Source: an uncultured Oscillospiraceae bacterium (GTDB taxonomy: Bacteria; Bacillota; Clostridia; Oscillospirales; Oscillospiraceae). From it: 11,313 nt of DNA. Positions within the stretch are counted from its first letter, which is position 1; each line of letters starts with the position of its first letter. Below the pieces are notes generated by a model, which worked only from the letters and a program-made list of their open reading frames with translations, was not told the origin of the DNA and did no database searches. Positions 1 through 6,613 of this stretch are shown here, one piece after another. The stretch spans positions 1 to 11,313 of the forward strand of contig CAAFMK010000125.1 of the NCBI GenBank assembly GCA_900763995.1, in the 5' to 3' direction. Position numbers and translations under genes: made by a program.

Positions 1-1041
1 GTGGTAATCGTATCCAGTGTGAAACGCCGCAGTATAATGGAGTCCTGGATGCTGTGCGCACTTCCGCTGGTGCTGATTTTGACATATACGATTATGGATG
101 TACTGCTGGGCGGTGCATTTTTAAATGGCGGATTTCATCATCTTGATGCCCTGGAACAGTTTCTGCACCATCCACAGCTTTTTGTGGAGGTTGGGGGGCT
201 GCTTCTCCTGTCCCCTATCTTTGCACTTCTTGTCAGTCGGTGTGTCAGCATCCCAAAATGGTGGCCGATGACCCTGGCATCTGTAGTCAGTTTGGGTATG
301 TATCTCATCTGTCTGGTTGGCTATGTACAAATGTTCTTCGGCCTTCCCTTCAAAGAAAATCACCCAGTGATGGAACGGCTGGTTTTGTGGTATACCTACA
401 GTATCTTTACGGTGCTGTTTCAGCTGGCCCTCAATATAACCGCAGTAATTTGGTACATCCTCTTTCATGAGCGTAGGAAAAAGGTGCCCTTGGCAGACAA
501 GCTGTATGATGACAAATGGTGCAAAAAACAGATCGCCCATACGATGATGCACGGACACCGAATCTTTTTGTGCACCATGGTCCCATTGATCGCACTCATC
601 CTTATTGCGATTCTGCCAGAAATGGTGCAGGATGGATTTTCCTGGTCACTTGCTGCCTTTCCCCTGTTTTTTGGCTCCATCACCATGCTGGTCATCATCC
701 GAATGCTCTTTCCATCCACCATCCGATCTGTTCGCCGTGTCTATCAGTGGCCCAGTGGGGAGCTGCGCCGCCGTATCTTTTGTCAGGAATTTCTCATTGG
801 TAAAACTCCACTACACTATGGGGAGCATATGGCACTGTCTGAACATTTTCTTCTCATAAAAGCCCATGTGAACCCTCTTTTACTGTACCTGCCAGATATT
901 CACCATATTGAAGCCGATCCCCGGTCCCAAATCACGACAGCTGTTTTAAAGGATGGGGAGCGGGTGAAGCTGGCCGGTCTTAAGGAAGCAGACCTGGCGC
1001 TGATACAGCAGCTGGTACCTGCTCAGACACAAACAGTCTAG
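1..1041 (+). CDS. Uncharacterised multi-pass membrane protein, possibly 5'-truncated
   Basis: I do not recognise this family. The frame is open from the first base of the window, where a GTG stands, so the gene may begin there or upstream. Later in-frame candidates (GTG at 19, ATG at 37) have no clear Shine-Dalgarno sequence. Counting from base 1 the product is 346 residues. About six hydrophobic stretches can be seen, near residues 17-37, 60-80, 88-113, 127-155, 187-207 and 214-237. A basic, charged loop (HERRKK and following, about 156-186) lies between segments four and five. The last ~105 residues are soluble, mixed polar and hydrophobic, and probably form a small cytoplasmic domain. No catalytic motif or signal peptide is evident. 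The phosphatase gene follows on the same strand after 53 bases with no terminator between them, so the two may be co-transcribed. Base composition looks less GC-rich than the fab genes. Function unknown. Confidence 0.75.
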   Translation: MVIVSSVKRRSIMESWMLCALPLVLILTYTIMDVLLGGAFLNGGFHHLDALEQFLHHPQLFVEVGGLLLLSPIFALLVSRCVSIPKWWPMTLASVVSLGMYLICLVGYVQMFFGLPFKENHPVMERLVLWYTYSIFTVLFQLALNITAVIWYILFHERRKKVPLADKLYDDKWCKKQIAHTMMHGHRIFLCTMVPLIALILIAILPEMVQDGFSWSLAAFPLFFGSITMLVIIRMLFPSTIRSVRRVYQWPSGELRRRIFCQEFLIGKTPLHYGEHMALSEHFLLIKAHVNPLLLYLPDIHHIEADPRSQITTAVLKDGERVKLAGLKEADLALIQQLVPAQTQTV

Positions 1042-1094
1042 CACCTGATCCATGTACCATCCTCCACCAAAACAAATCACAGGAGTGGCATTTT

Positions 1095-1547
1095 ATGAAA
1101 ATACTGTTTATTTGCCTTGGCAACATCTGCCGCAGCCCTATGGCGGAATATGTGATGAAGGATCTTGTCCAACGGGCTGGCCGTGGCCAGGAATTTGAAA
1201 TCGCCTCCGCCGCCACCAGCGATGAGGAGCTGGGGAATCCCGCCTATCCGCCCACTCAGCGCAAGCTGGCTGAACATGGGATCTCCTGCCAGGAGCATCG
1301 TGCCCGCCAGCTGAGAAAGGACGACTACACATCCTATGACCTGCTTATTGGCATGGATAACAGCAATCTCCGGGCCATCCAGCGCATCTGCGGTGGTGAC
1401 CCTCAGGGCAAGATCCATCTGCTGCTGGACTACGCTGGCCGACCTGGTCAGGAGGTGGCCGACCCCTGGTATACCAGAGATTTTGAGCGTACCTGGCAGG
1501 ATGTGCTGGCTGGCTGCCAGGGACTGCTGGACAGCATAGACCGGTGA
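1095..1547 (+). CDS. Low-molecular-weight protein tyrosine phosphatase
   Basis: A cytoplasmic phosphatase of the LMW-PTP family that hydrolyses phosphotyrosine through a cysteinyl-phosphate intermediate. The 150-residue length is typical. The P-loop CLGNICRSP lies at the N-terminus, giving nucleophile Cys7 and phosphate-binding Arg13 (CX5R). The DPWY motif near residue 123 supplies the general-acid Asp. The central HRARQL and LLIGMD segments are also characteristic of the family. The ATG is preceded by AGGAG with a 9-base spacer, which supports this start. Family members include BY-kinase-linked phosphatases, arsenate reductases and the YwlE arginine phosphatase. No tyrosine kinase or capsule gene is visible nearby, so the substrate cannot be named. 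The gene converges on the fatty acid cluster, and a strong stem-loop begins 24 bases after its stop. Confidence 0.93.
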   Translation: MKILFICLGNICRSPMAEYVMKDLVQRAGRGQEFEIASAATSDEELGNPAYPPTQRKLAEHGISCQEHRARQLRKDDYTSYDLLIGMDNSNLRAIQRICGGDPQGKIHLLLDYAGRPGQEVADPWYTRDFERTWQDVLAGCQGLLDSIDR

Positions 1548-1571
1548 GCTCCCCTATCTGTTTCCAAGTAT

Positions 1572-1605
1572 CAAGGCCCCTGTCTTAAATGAGACAGGGG
1601 CCTTG
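1572..1605. terminator. Stem-loop terminator between convergent genes
   Basis: A perfect 14-bp inverted repeat (1572-1585 pairing with 1592-1605) closes a 6-base loop, with a run of G/C pairs in the middle. It lies 24 bases after the phosphatase stop and 64 bases beyond the stop of the MarR-type regulator, which reads towards it. On the plus strand the tail is TCATTT, a weak U-tract. On the minus strand the tail is not U-rich. It is therefore best read as the phosphatase terminator, and may also serve as a 3'-end stabilising hairpin or less efficient terminator for the fatty acid operon. Confidence 0.75.
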
Positions 1606-1669
1606 TCATTTCAACACTCTTCGCCACAATACCAAAGACATGGCTCCATGGGATGGCTCTGGGATGCTA

Positions 1670-2128
1670 TCAATCCTGAAACTGTACATCAGGGATCTGT
1701 ACCTCTGGCATCAGCTCCTGATGGATGATGTTCAGCATCTCCTCCAGCCGCTTACAGTCCTCAGGGCTGAACCGCTGCGCAATGCGCTCCATCACCTGAT
1801 CCAAATAGGCTGTACTGATGTTGTAGTACCGATAGTATTTTTCGGTCACTTCCAGATGGTACTCTCTGCGGTCACTCTCTGAGCGCACCTTATTGAGATA
1901 GCCCTTTTTGATGAGACTGTTCACCTTATAGGCGGCGTTGGGCGATGAGATGCACATAAAGGATGCAAACTCATTGACCGTGGGCTTTCCCAGCGCAACG
2001 ATGGTCTCCATACTGAAGGTCTCAATGGTGGACAGGCTGGCCTCCCTGTTTTGAAACCTTTGGAAGATCTCCTTATAAAAATGCAGCTTAAATTTCGTAT
2101 ACACAGTAAAAAATGAGTTTTTCAACAT
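1670..2128 (-). CDS. fabT: MarR-family transcriptional regulator, FabT-like
   Basis: A 152-residue winged helix-turn-helix protein of the MarR family. An N-terminal helical dimerisation region (about 1-45) leads into the HTH, with PTVNEFASFM as its first helix and the recognition helix near 61-73. The wing contains the SESDRREYHLEVTEK segment (about 83-97), matching the DRR...L.LT signature. A C-terminal helical region completes the dimer interface. FabT of streptococci, of similar size and family, represses fab operons with acyl-ACP as co-repressor. The same role here is inferred from family plus position directly after fabZ. An in-frame TAG four codons upstream of the ATG rules out a longer N-terminus. 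The Shine-Dalgarno sequence is poor (GTAGGCGGG), and the bases next to the ATG form one arm of an inverted repeat. The regulator is the last gene of the operon rather than the first. It could be another lipid- or envelope-sensing MarR protein, so the symbol is tentative. Confidence 0.8.
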   Translation of the reverse strand: MLKNSFFTVYTKFKLHFYKEIFQRFQNREASLSTIETFSMETIVALGKPTVNEFASFMCISSPNAAYKVNSLIKKGYLNKVRSESDRREYHLEVTEKYYRYYNISTAYLDQVMERIAQRFSPEDCKRLEEMLNIIHQELMPEVQIPDVQFQD

Positions 2129-2231
2129 ATTGCCCGCCTACTTTCCATAGCTTGCCCTACCACAGTATCCCCTTGTCGGGCTGAGGACAGCCAAAATCCT
2201 TTTCCCTTAGTGTAGCAATCCTGCGGGCAAT
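2129..2231 (-). repeat. 9-bp inverted repeat spanning the fabZ-regulator gap
   Basis: The sequence ATTGCCCGC occurs on the minus strand at 2223-2231, just after fabZ. Its exact complement GCGGGCAAT occurs at 2129-2137, touching the ATG of the MarR-type gene. The arms are 85 bases apart, and a smaller hairpin (GGCTG/CAGCC, 2179-2192) lies between them. Pairing in RNA would cover the ribosome-binding region of the regulator. The upstream arm lies in the spacer of the putative internal promoter, so RNA started there would lack it. Confidence 0.45.
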
Positions 2232-2237
2232 CAGCAA
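2209..2237 (-). promoter_or_regulatory. Possible internal promoter for the MarR/FabT-like gene
   Basis: On the minus strand a -35-like TTGCTG (2232-2237) is separated by exactly 17 bases from a -10-like TACACT (2209-2214). Each hexamer matches the sigma-A consensus only partly: the -35 has the TTG and the -10 has T-A-A-T at four of six positions. It starts three bases past the fabZ stop and would begin transcription near 2202, about 75 bases before the regulator's ATG. No terminator separates fabZ from the regulator, so this promoter would add to read-through from the operon. It is a weak call based on spacing and position. Confidence 0.35.
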
Positions 2238-2240
2238 TCC

Positions 2241-2672
2241 TTATCCTTCATCAATTACAAATGTCAGCTCTGCACTGCATACGACCTCACCATTTCTGGA
2301 TGCAGTACACTCGCCGATCCCCACACTTCCCCGGCGCTTGGTCAGGACACACTCCATTTCCAGCACATCACCAGGGATCACCTTTTTCTTGAAGCGGGCA
2401 TTCTTCACCCCACCAAACAGGGCCAGCTTCCCCTTGTTGTCTGGGAGAGACAGGATGGCCACCGCCCCAACCTGTGCCATAGCCTCCAGAATGAGGACAC
2501 CTGGCATCACATGCTCCTGGGGAAAATGTCCGCAGAAAAACTGTTCATTGACGCTGACACACTTGATCCCCTTTGCCCACTGGCCGGGCTCATAGTCTGT
2601 GATACGGTCCACCAGTGCAAAGGGAAACCGATGGGGCAGCAGCTGTGCAATCTGATTTGAATTTAGTTCCAT
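2241..2672 (-). CDS. fabZ: 3-hydroxyacyl-ACP dehydratase FabZ
   Basis: Removes water from 3-hydroxyacyl-ACP to give trans-2-enoyl-ACP in the elongation cycle. From the ATG at 2672 the product is 143 residues, the normal hotdog-fold FabZ length. The N-terminal LPHRFPFALVDRI motif and the active-site block GHFPQEHVMPGV...EAMAQ are both present, giving catalytic His49 and Glu63. The start at 2672 is preferred over an in-frame ATG at 2687. It has GGGAG with an 8-base spacer upstream, shares one base with the fabF stop (TGATG), and yields the canonical N-terminus. No fabA, fabM or second fabZ lies in the window. Some Firmicutes use a FabZ homologue (enterococcal FabN) that also isomerises the 2-decenoyl intermediate; the sequence alone does not settle that here. 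The stop is TAA, followed by 112 bases before the regulator. Confidence 0.96.
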   Translation of the reverse strand: MELNSNQIAQLLPHRFPFALVDRITDYEPGQWAKGIKCVSVNEQFFCGHFPQEHVMPGVLILEAMAQVGAVAILSLPDNKGKLALFGGVKNARFKKKVIPGDVLEMECVLTKRRGSVGIGECTASRNGEVVCSAELTFVIDEG

Positions 2673-3916
2673 CAATTTTTCTCCCATTTCTTCAAGAGTA
2701 GGCTCACATTGTGGCCGCCAAAGCCCAGAGAGTTGGACATGGCATAGTGCAGCTCCACCGCTCGCCCCTCATTTGGCACCACATCCAGGTCACAGGCGGG
2801 GTCTGCCACCTGATAGTTGATGGTGGCCGGGACATACCCATCCTGAAGGGCCAGGGCTGTAAACATGGCCTCCACCGCCCCTGCGGCCCCCAGCATATGT
2901 CCTGTCATGGACTTGGTCGAACTCATCATGACCTGTCCAACATGGGCCCCGAACACTGCTTTGACCGCTGCGGTCTCTCCGGCATCGTTGAGGCTGGTGG
3001 AGGTACCATGGGCATTGATATATTCCACCTGCTCCGGCTCCGCCTGTCCGTCTGCCAGGGCCAGCTTCATGGCCTTGGCCCCACCCACACAGTCTGGGGC
3101 GGGGGCGGTCATATGGTAGGCATCACAGGTAGCTCCGTAGCCCACTACCTCAGCTACGATCTTGGCCCCACGCTTCTGGGCGTGCTCCAGCTCCTCCAGC
3201 AGCAAAACACCTGCTCCCTCTCCCATGACAAAGCCGCTGCGCTCCAGATCAAAGGGGATAGAGGCCCGCTTGGGGTCATCGGAGGTGGTGAGGGCCTTCA
3301 TAGAGGTGAAGCCCCCGATGGACAAGGGGGTAATGCTGGCCTCTGTGCCGCCGCACAGCATCACATCTGTATAGCCGTCCCGAATGGAACGGAATGCATC
3401 TCCCACCGCATTGCTTCCACCAGCACAGGCGGTGACAGGGCAGGTGCAGATCCCACGAAAGCCGGAGTGGATGGCCACCTGTCCCGCCGCCATATTACAA
3501 ATGGCTGTGGGGATATAGAAGGGGGACACCTTGTCCCAGCCCCGCTCCATACCGCGGACATACTCCGCCTCTATAATGCTCTGGCCACCGATCCCGCTGG
3601 AAATGATGACACCACATCGATCAAGGTCAAGGGCGGTCACATCGATCTCGGCGTGGTTCAGGGCCTCTTTGGCGGCTGCCACCGCAAATTGGGTGAACCG
3701 CCCCATGCGCTTGGCCTCCATTTTACTCATGCAGACCTCTGGATCAAAGTCCTTTACCTCTGCGGCCAGCTTTACCTTCAGATCTGTTGTGTCATAGTGG
3801 GTGATGGGGCCAATACCGCACACACCCTTTTTGGCTGCTTCCCAGCTGTCCTGGGCATTCAGGCCCAGAGGGGTAACCGCCCCCAGCCCTGTGATTACGA
3901 CCCGTCGTTTGCTCAT
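2672..3916 (-). CDS. fabF: Beta-ketoacyl-ACP synthase II FabF
   Basis: Condensing enzyme that extends acyl-ACP with malonyl-ACP by a decarboxylative Claisen reaction. The 414-residue thiolase-fold protein starts with the typical RRVVITGLGAVTPLG. It has nucleophile Cys164 in VTACAGG, His303 in NAHGTST and His340 in STKSMTGHMLGAAG, which is the Cys-His-His triad that separates FabF/FabB from FabH. The C-terminal SNSLGFGGHN loop is also intact. The fabG stop TAA merges into a strong SD (AAGGAGG, 7 bases before ATG), and the two genes are 12 bases apart. The stop TGA overlaps the fabZ ATG by one base. As the only elongating synthase in the cluster it probably handles all chain lengths. I see no defects. 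Confidence 0.98.
   Translation of the reverse strand: MSKRRVVITGLGAVTPLGLNAQDSWEAAKKGVCGIGPITHYDTTDLKVKLAAEVKDFDPEVCMSKMEAKRMGRFTQFAVAAAKEALNHAEIDVTALDLDRCGVIISSGIGGQSIIEAEYVRGMERGWDKVSPFYIPTAICNMAAGQVAIHSGFRGICTCPVTACAGGSNAVGDAFRSIRDGYTDVMLCGGTEASITPLSIGGFTSMKALTTSDDPKRASIPFDLERSGFVMGEGAGVLLLEELEHAQKRGAKIVAEVVGYGATCDAYHMTAPAPDCVGGAKAMKLALADGQAEPEQVEYINAHGTSTSLNDAGETAAVKAVFGAHVGQVMMSSTKSMTGHMLGAAGAVEAMFTALALQDGYVPATINYQVADPACDLDVVPNEGRAVELHYAMSNSLGFGGHNVSLLLKKWEKN
2681..2685 (-). promoter_or_regulatory. Ribosome binding site deciding the fabZ start
   Basis: GGGAG on the minus strand, 8 bases before the ATG at 2672 and inside the end of fabF. The competing ATG at 2687 overlaps this site and has no purine-rich SD of its own at proper spacing, so the shorter FabZ is favoured. 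Confidence 0.6.
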
Positions 3917-3928
3917 CTGTTGCCCTCC

Positions 3929-4672
3929 TTACATGGACATTCCGCCATCTACAGCCAGCACCTGGCCTGTGACATAGGCTGCATCATCACTGGACAAAAA
4001 GGCCACCACCTTGGCCACATCCTCTGCCGCTCCCAGTCGGCCCACAGGGATCTCTTTGAGCAGCTGTTCCCGCACTGTCTCAGGCAGGGCGGCTGTCATA
4101 TCTGTATCAATAAAACCGGGGGCCACTGCGTTGGTGGTAATGCCACGGGAGGCCAGCTCCTTGGCAATGGACTTGGTCATGCCGATGACCCCCGCCTTGC
4201 TGGCTGCGTAGTTGACCTGTCCGGCGTTGCCCCGAATGCCAACCACAGAGCTCAGGTTGATGATGCGGCCATACCGCTGCTTCATCATGGGGCGGGCCAC
4301 CGCCTTCATACACAGGAAAGCACCTTTCAGATTGGTGTCAATCACCGCATCAAAGGCGTCCTCTTTCATGCTCATCATCAGGCCGTCCCTGGTGATCCCC
4401 GCATTGTTGACCAGAATATCAATGTGTCCAAATTCAGACAGGGCGGTGTCCATCAGGGCCTTGACATCGGCTTCCTTTGCCACATCACACCGCACCATCA
4501 GGGCCTTTGCTCCCAGCTGCTCACAGCTTTTCACGGTCTCTGCGGCGCTTGTCTCATTGCCAGCATAGCACAGCACCACATTGGCACCCAGCTGTGCCAG
4601 CTCCAGACAGATGGCCCGGCCAATGCCCCGGCTTCCCCCGGTGACCACAGCGACCTTTCCTGATAAATTCAT
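3929..4672 (-). CDS. fabG: 3-oxoacyl-ACP reductase FabG
   Basis: NADPH-dependent reduction of 3-oxoacyl-ACP to (R)-3-hydroxyacyl-ACP. At 247 residues it has the standard length of a classical short-chain dehydrogenase. The Rossmann cofactor motif TGGSRGIG lies at 11-18, the NNAG motif at 89-92, and the catalytic Ser142, Tyr155 and Lys159 in the INLSS and YAASK segments. The C-terminal VTGQVLAVDGGM is typical of FabG and FabI-like SDRs; the position between fabD and fabF settles FabG. Its ATG overlaps the fabD stop as ATGA, and AAGGAG stands 8 bases upstream inside fabD, so translation is likely coupled. Confidence 0.97.
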   Translation of the reverse strand: MNLSGKVAVVTGGSRGIGRAICLELAQLGANVVLCYAGNETSAAETVKSCEQLGAKALMVRCDVAKEADVKALMDTALSEFGHIDILVNNAGITRDGLMMSMKEDAFDAVIDTNLKGAFLCMKAVARPMMKQRYGRIINLSSVVGIRGNAGQVNYAASKAGVIGMTKSIAKELASRGITTNAVAPGFIDTDMTAALPETVREQLLKEIPVGRLGAAEDVAKVVAFLSSDDAAYVTGQVLAVDGGMSM

Positions 4673-5616
4673 GTCATACGCTCCTTTTCCAGCTGGCTGA
4701 GTGATTGGGCCAGCTGTTCCACATCTGCAACGGTCTCTACTGCAAAGACAGGGATCGCAGGCACCGTCTTGCGCACAAATCCGCTCACGGCCTTACCTGG
4801 CCCAATCTCCACCAGCGCATCCACACCCATCTGGGCCATTTTGCGGATGGTGTCCTCCATGTAGACACTGCTTTGCACCTGGCGCACCAGCAGCTCCTGA
4901 ATCCTGGTTCCCTCTGGACAGACATCCCCCAGACAGTTAAAAATAACAGGGATATTCATGGGCTGGAAGGGGGTGCTTTCAAATCGCTCGGAGAGTGCAT
5001 CCCCCGCCTGTTTCATCAGAGGGGTATGGAATGGGCCGCTGACCTTCAGGGGCATACACCGCTTGGCCCCATACTCCTTGGCAAGGGCTGCTGCCCGCTC
5101 CACGGCGGCCTTCTCTCCGCCAATGACCAGCTGACCGGGACAGTTGTAGTTTGCAATGACCACCACCCCAAGCTGGGAGGCCTCCTCACAGGCCTTTTGC
5201 AGTGGCGCTCTGTCCAGTCCAAGCACTGCCATCATGGCGCTCTCCACACCAGCGGCGGAGCGCTCCATGGCCTTTCCACGAAAGGCGGCCAGCTCCACAG
5301 CGGTCTTGGCATCCAGCACCCCGGCGGCGTGGAGGGCGGAGTACTCCCCCAGAGACAGGCCAGCGGCCATACTGGGGACGATCCCCTGCTCTTTGAGCAC
5401 CGCTGTCATACCGGCGGCAAAGGCCACCATACAGGGCTGGGTGTACTCGGTCTGGTTCAACCGACCATCCGGGTCAGCAAAGCACAGCTCCTTTAGATCA
5501 AAGTCCAGCTCAGGCTGCTGAAACACCGCCCGAAATGCGGGATAGGCCTCATAGAGGTCTGCACCCATACCCACACGCTGGCTGCCCTGTCCGGCATATA
5601 GAAATCCCAGTTTCAC
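4669..5616 (-). CDS. fabD: Malonyl-CoA:ACP transacylase FabD, GTG start
   Basis: Transfers malonyl from CoA to ACP, linking the carboxylase products to the elongation enzymes. The 315-residue product begins KLGFLYAGQGSQ, the family N-terminus. It has nucleophile Ser88 in GLSLGEYSA, Arg113 in AFRGKAM and catalytic His197 in SGPFHTPLM; all three sit four positions earlier than in E. coli FabD (Ser92, Arg117, His201). The start codon is GTG, supported by a perfect AAGGAGG with an 8-base spacer and by the GQGSQ distance. A 55-base gap separates it from fabK, and a 20-codon ORF exactly fills this gap. The TGA stop overlaps the fabG ATG (ATGA). Confidence 0.97.
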   Translation of the reverse strand: MKLGFLYAGQGSQRVGMGADLYEAYPAFRAVFQQPELDFDLKELCFADPDGRLNQTEYTQPCMVAFAAGMTAVLKEQGIVPSMAAGLSLGEYSALHAAGVLDAKTAVELAAFRGKAMERSAAGVESAMMAVLGLDRAPLQKACEEASQLGVVVIANYNCPGQLVIGGEKAAVERAAALAKEYGAKRCMPLKVSGPFHTPLMKQAGDALSERFESTPFQPMNIPVIFNCLGDVCPEGTRIQELLVRQVQSSVYMEDTIRKMAQMGVDALVEIGPGKAVSGFVRKTVPAIPVFAVETVADVEQLAQSLSQLEKERMT

Positions 5617-5672
5617 CGGGTATCCCTCCTTTTTTCATTCCATCGCTTTCTATACTTCTCAAAGAAGGGCAT
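5613..5672 (-). CDS. Possible 20-codon coupling ORF between fabK and fabD
   Basis: The fabK stop TGA is part of TGATG, and this ATG opens a frame that reads MPFFEKYRKRWNEKRRDTR and stops at a TGA overlapping the fabD GTG (sequence GTGA). The ORF thus bridges the whole fabK-fabD gap by start/stop overlap at both ends. The peptide is strongly basic and resembles nothing I know. It has no proper SD; GGAG lies 13 bases upstream, so it would depend on ribosomes finishing fabK. It may be a chance open frame, or act only through the passage of ribosomes. Confidence 0.22.
   Translation of the reverse strand: MPFFEKYRKRWNEKRRDTR
5625..5631 (-). promoter_or_regulatory. Ribosome binding site supporting the fabD GTG start
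   Basis: AAGGAGG on the minus strand, 8 bases before the GTG at 5616. It is among the strongest SD sequences in the window and offsets the weaker start codon. No in-frame ATG lies at a useful distance. Confidence 0.75.
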
Positions 5673-6613
5673 CACTGCCAGACTGCTCCAGTCTGTCCCA
5701 GCACCTTCTGCCCGTCATAAAACAGCTCTTCAAAAATGGCACGCACCGGGCGAACCTCGTGCAGCATACCGGCCACCTGTCCAGTCATCACACTGCCGGT
5801 GATCATGTCACCCTCAAAGACCGCGCGGCGCAGACCGCCCAGGGTGACCTTCTCCAGCTCCTCCAGCGTGGCCCCCTCTTTTTCCAGTCGGAGGTACTCC
5901 CGGGCCATCTTGTTTTTCAGCACCCGGACGGGGGCACCTGCCCCACGGCCTGTGACGGTGGTGTCGCTGTCCTTGGCCTTGATAAGGGCCTGCTTGTAGT
6001 TGTCATGGATGGGGCACTCACAGCTGGTCAGCAGACAACTGCCCACCTGCACCCCACAGGCCCCCAGTGCGAAGGCCGCCGCCATCTGTCTGCCGTCTGC
6101 AATGCCGCCAGCGGCAATGACAGGGACGTCCACAGCGTCCACCACCTGAGGTACCAGTGCCATGGTGGTCATCTCTCCCACATGGCCGCCGGACTCCGTG
6201 CCCTCTGCGATGACGGCATCCGCACCGCTCTTCACCAGCCGCTTGGCCAGCACAGTAGCGGCCACTACTGGGATGACCTTGATACCGTGCTCCTTCCAGG
6301 CGGAGATATACTTTCCGGGATTGCCAGCCCCCGTTGTGACCACAGGGACTTTCTCCTCGATCAGCACCTGGGCCAGCTCATCCACACAGGGATTCATCAG
6401 CATGAGATTGACGCCAAAGGGCTTATCGGTGTGGGAGCGCAAAATACGGATCTGCTCTTGCAGCTCCTGAGGGGTGCGCATTCCCCCAGTGGCAATGATG
6501 CCCAATCCGCCTGCCTCAGAGCAGGCCGCCGCAAATTCCCCAGTGGCGATATTGGCCATACCGCCCTGAATAATGGGGAACTCGATCCCCAAAAGCTCAT
6601 TTAGTTTTGTCAT
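5672..6613 (-). CDS. fabK: Enoyl-ACP reductase FabK (FMN-dependent)
   Basis: Flavoprotein that reduces trans-2-enoyl-ACP to acyl-ACP, the last step of each elongation cycle; it is unrelated to the SDR-type FabI. From the ATG at 6613 the product is 313 residues with a TIM-barrel nitronate-monooxygenase/FabK fold. Visible landmarks are IIQGGMANIAT near the N-terminus, GVNLMLMNP (67-75), TTGAGNPGKY (93-102), EGTESGGHVGE (137-147) with His144, and the phosphate-binding AAGGIADG (167-174). His144 matches the conserved active-site His of pneumococcal FabK. The fatty acid operon context argues against a nitronate monooxygenase. The start at 6613 is chosen over an in-frame ATG at 6629-6631 because AAGGAG lies 6 bases upstream. 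The gene overlaps the end of fabH by 17 bases. It is the only enoyl reductase in the window. Confidence 0.95.
   Translation of the reverse strand: MTKLNELLGIEFPIIQGGMANIATGEFAAACSEAGGLGIIATGGMRTPQELQEQIRILRSHTDKPFGVNLMLMNPCVDELAQVLIEEKVPVVTTGAGNPGKYISAWKEHGIKVIPVVAATVLAKRLVKSGADAVIAEGTESGGHVGEMTTMALVPQVVDAVDVPVIAAGGIADGRQMAAAFALGACGVQVGSCLLTSCECPIHDNYKQALIKAKDSDTTVTGRGAGAPVRVLKNKMAREYLRLEKEGATLEELEKVTLGGLRRAVFEGDMITGSVMTGQVAGMLHEVRPVRAIFEELFYDGQKVLGQTGAVWQ

Noticed and set aside
121..558. 145-codon minus-strand frame opposite the membrane protein
   Set aside because: It has no SD and no motif, and it is antisense to a frame with clear membrane-segment periodicity.
2098..2125. FabT-like operator (AGTTTTTCAA near the start of the regulator)
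   Set aside because: Only a poor half-site is visible and it lies inside the coding region. A convincing palindrome would be expected upstream of acpP, outside the window.
2673..2687. Upstream ATG that would lengthen FabZ by five residues
   Set aside because: It has no SD. The ATG at 2672 has GGGAG and a one-base overlap with the fabF stop, and gives the canonical N-terminus.
2711..4663. A 650-codon open frame on the plus strand opposite fabF and fabG
   Set aside because: It lies antisense to two genes with full catalytic motifs, and its product is rich in His, Gly and Cys with no domain. Codon bias of the minus-strand genes explains the missing stops.
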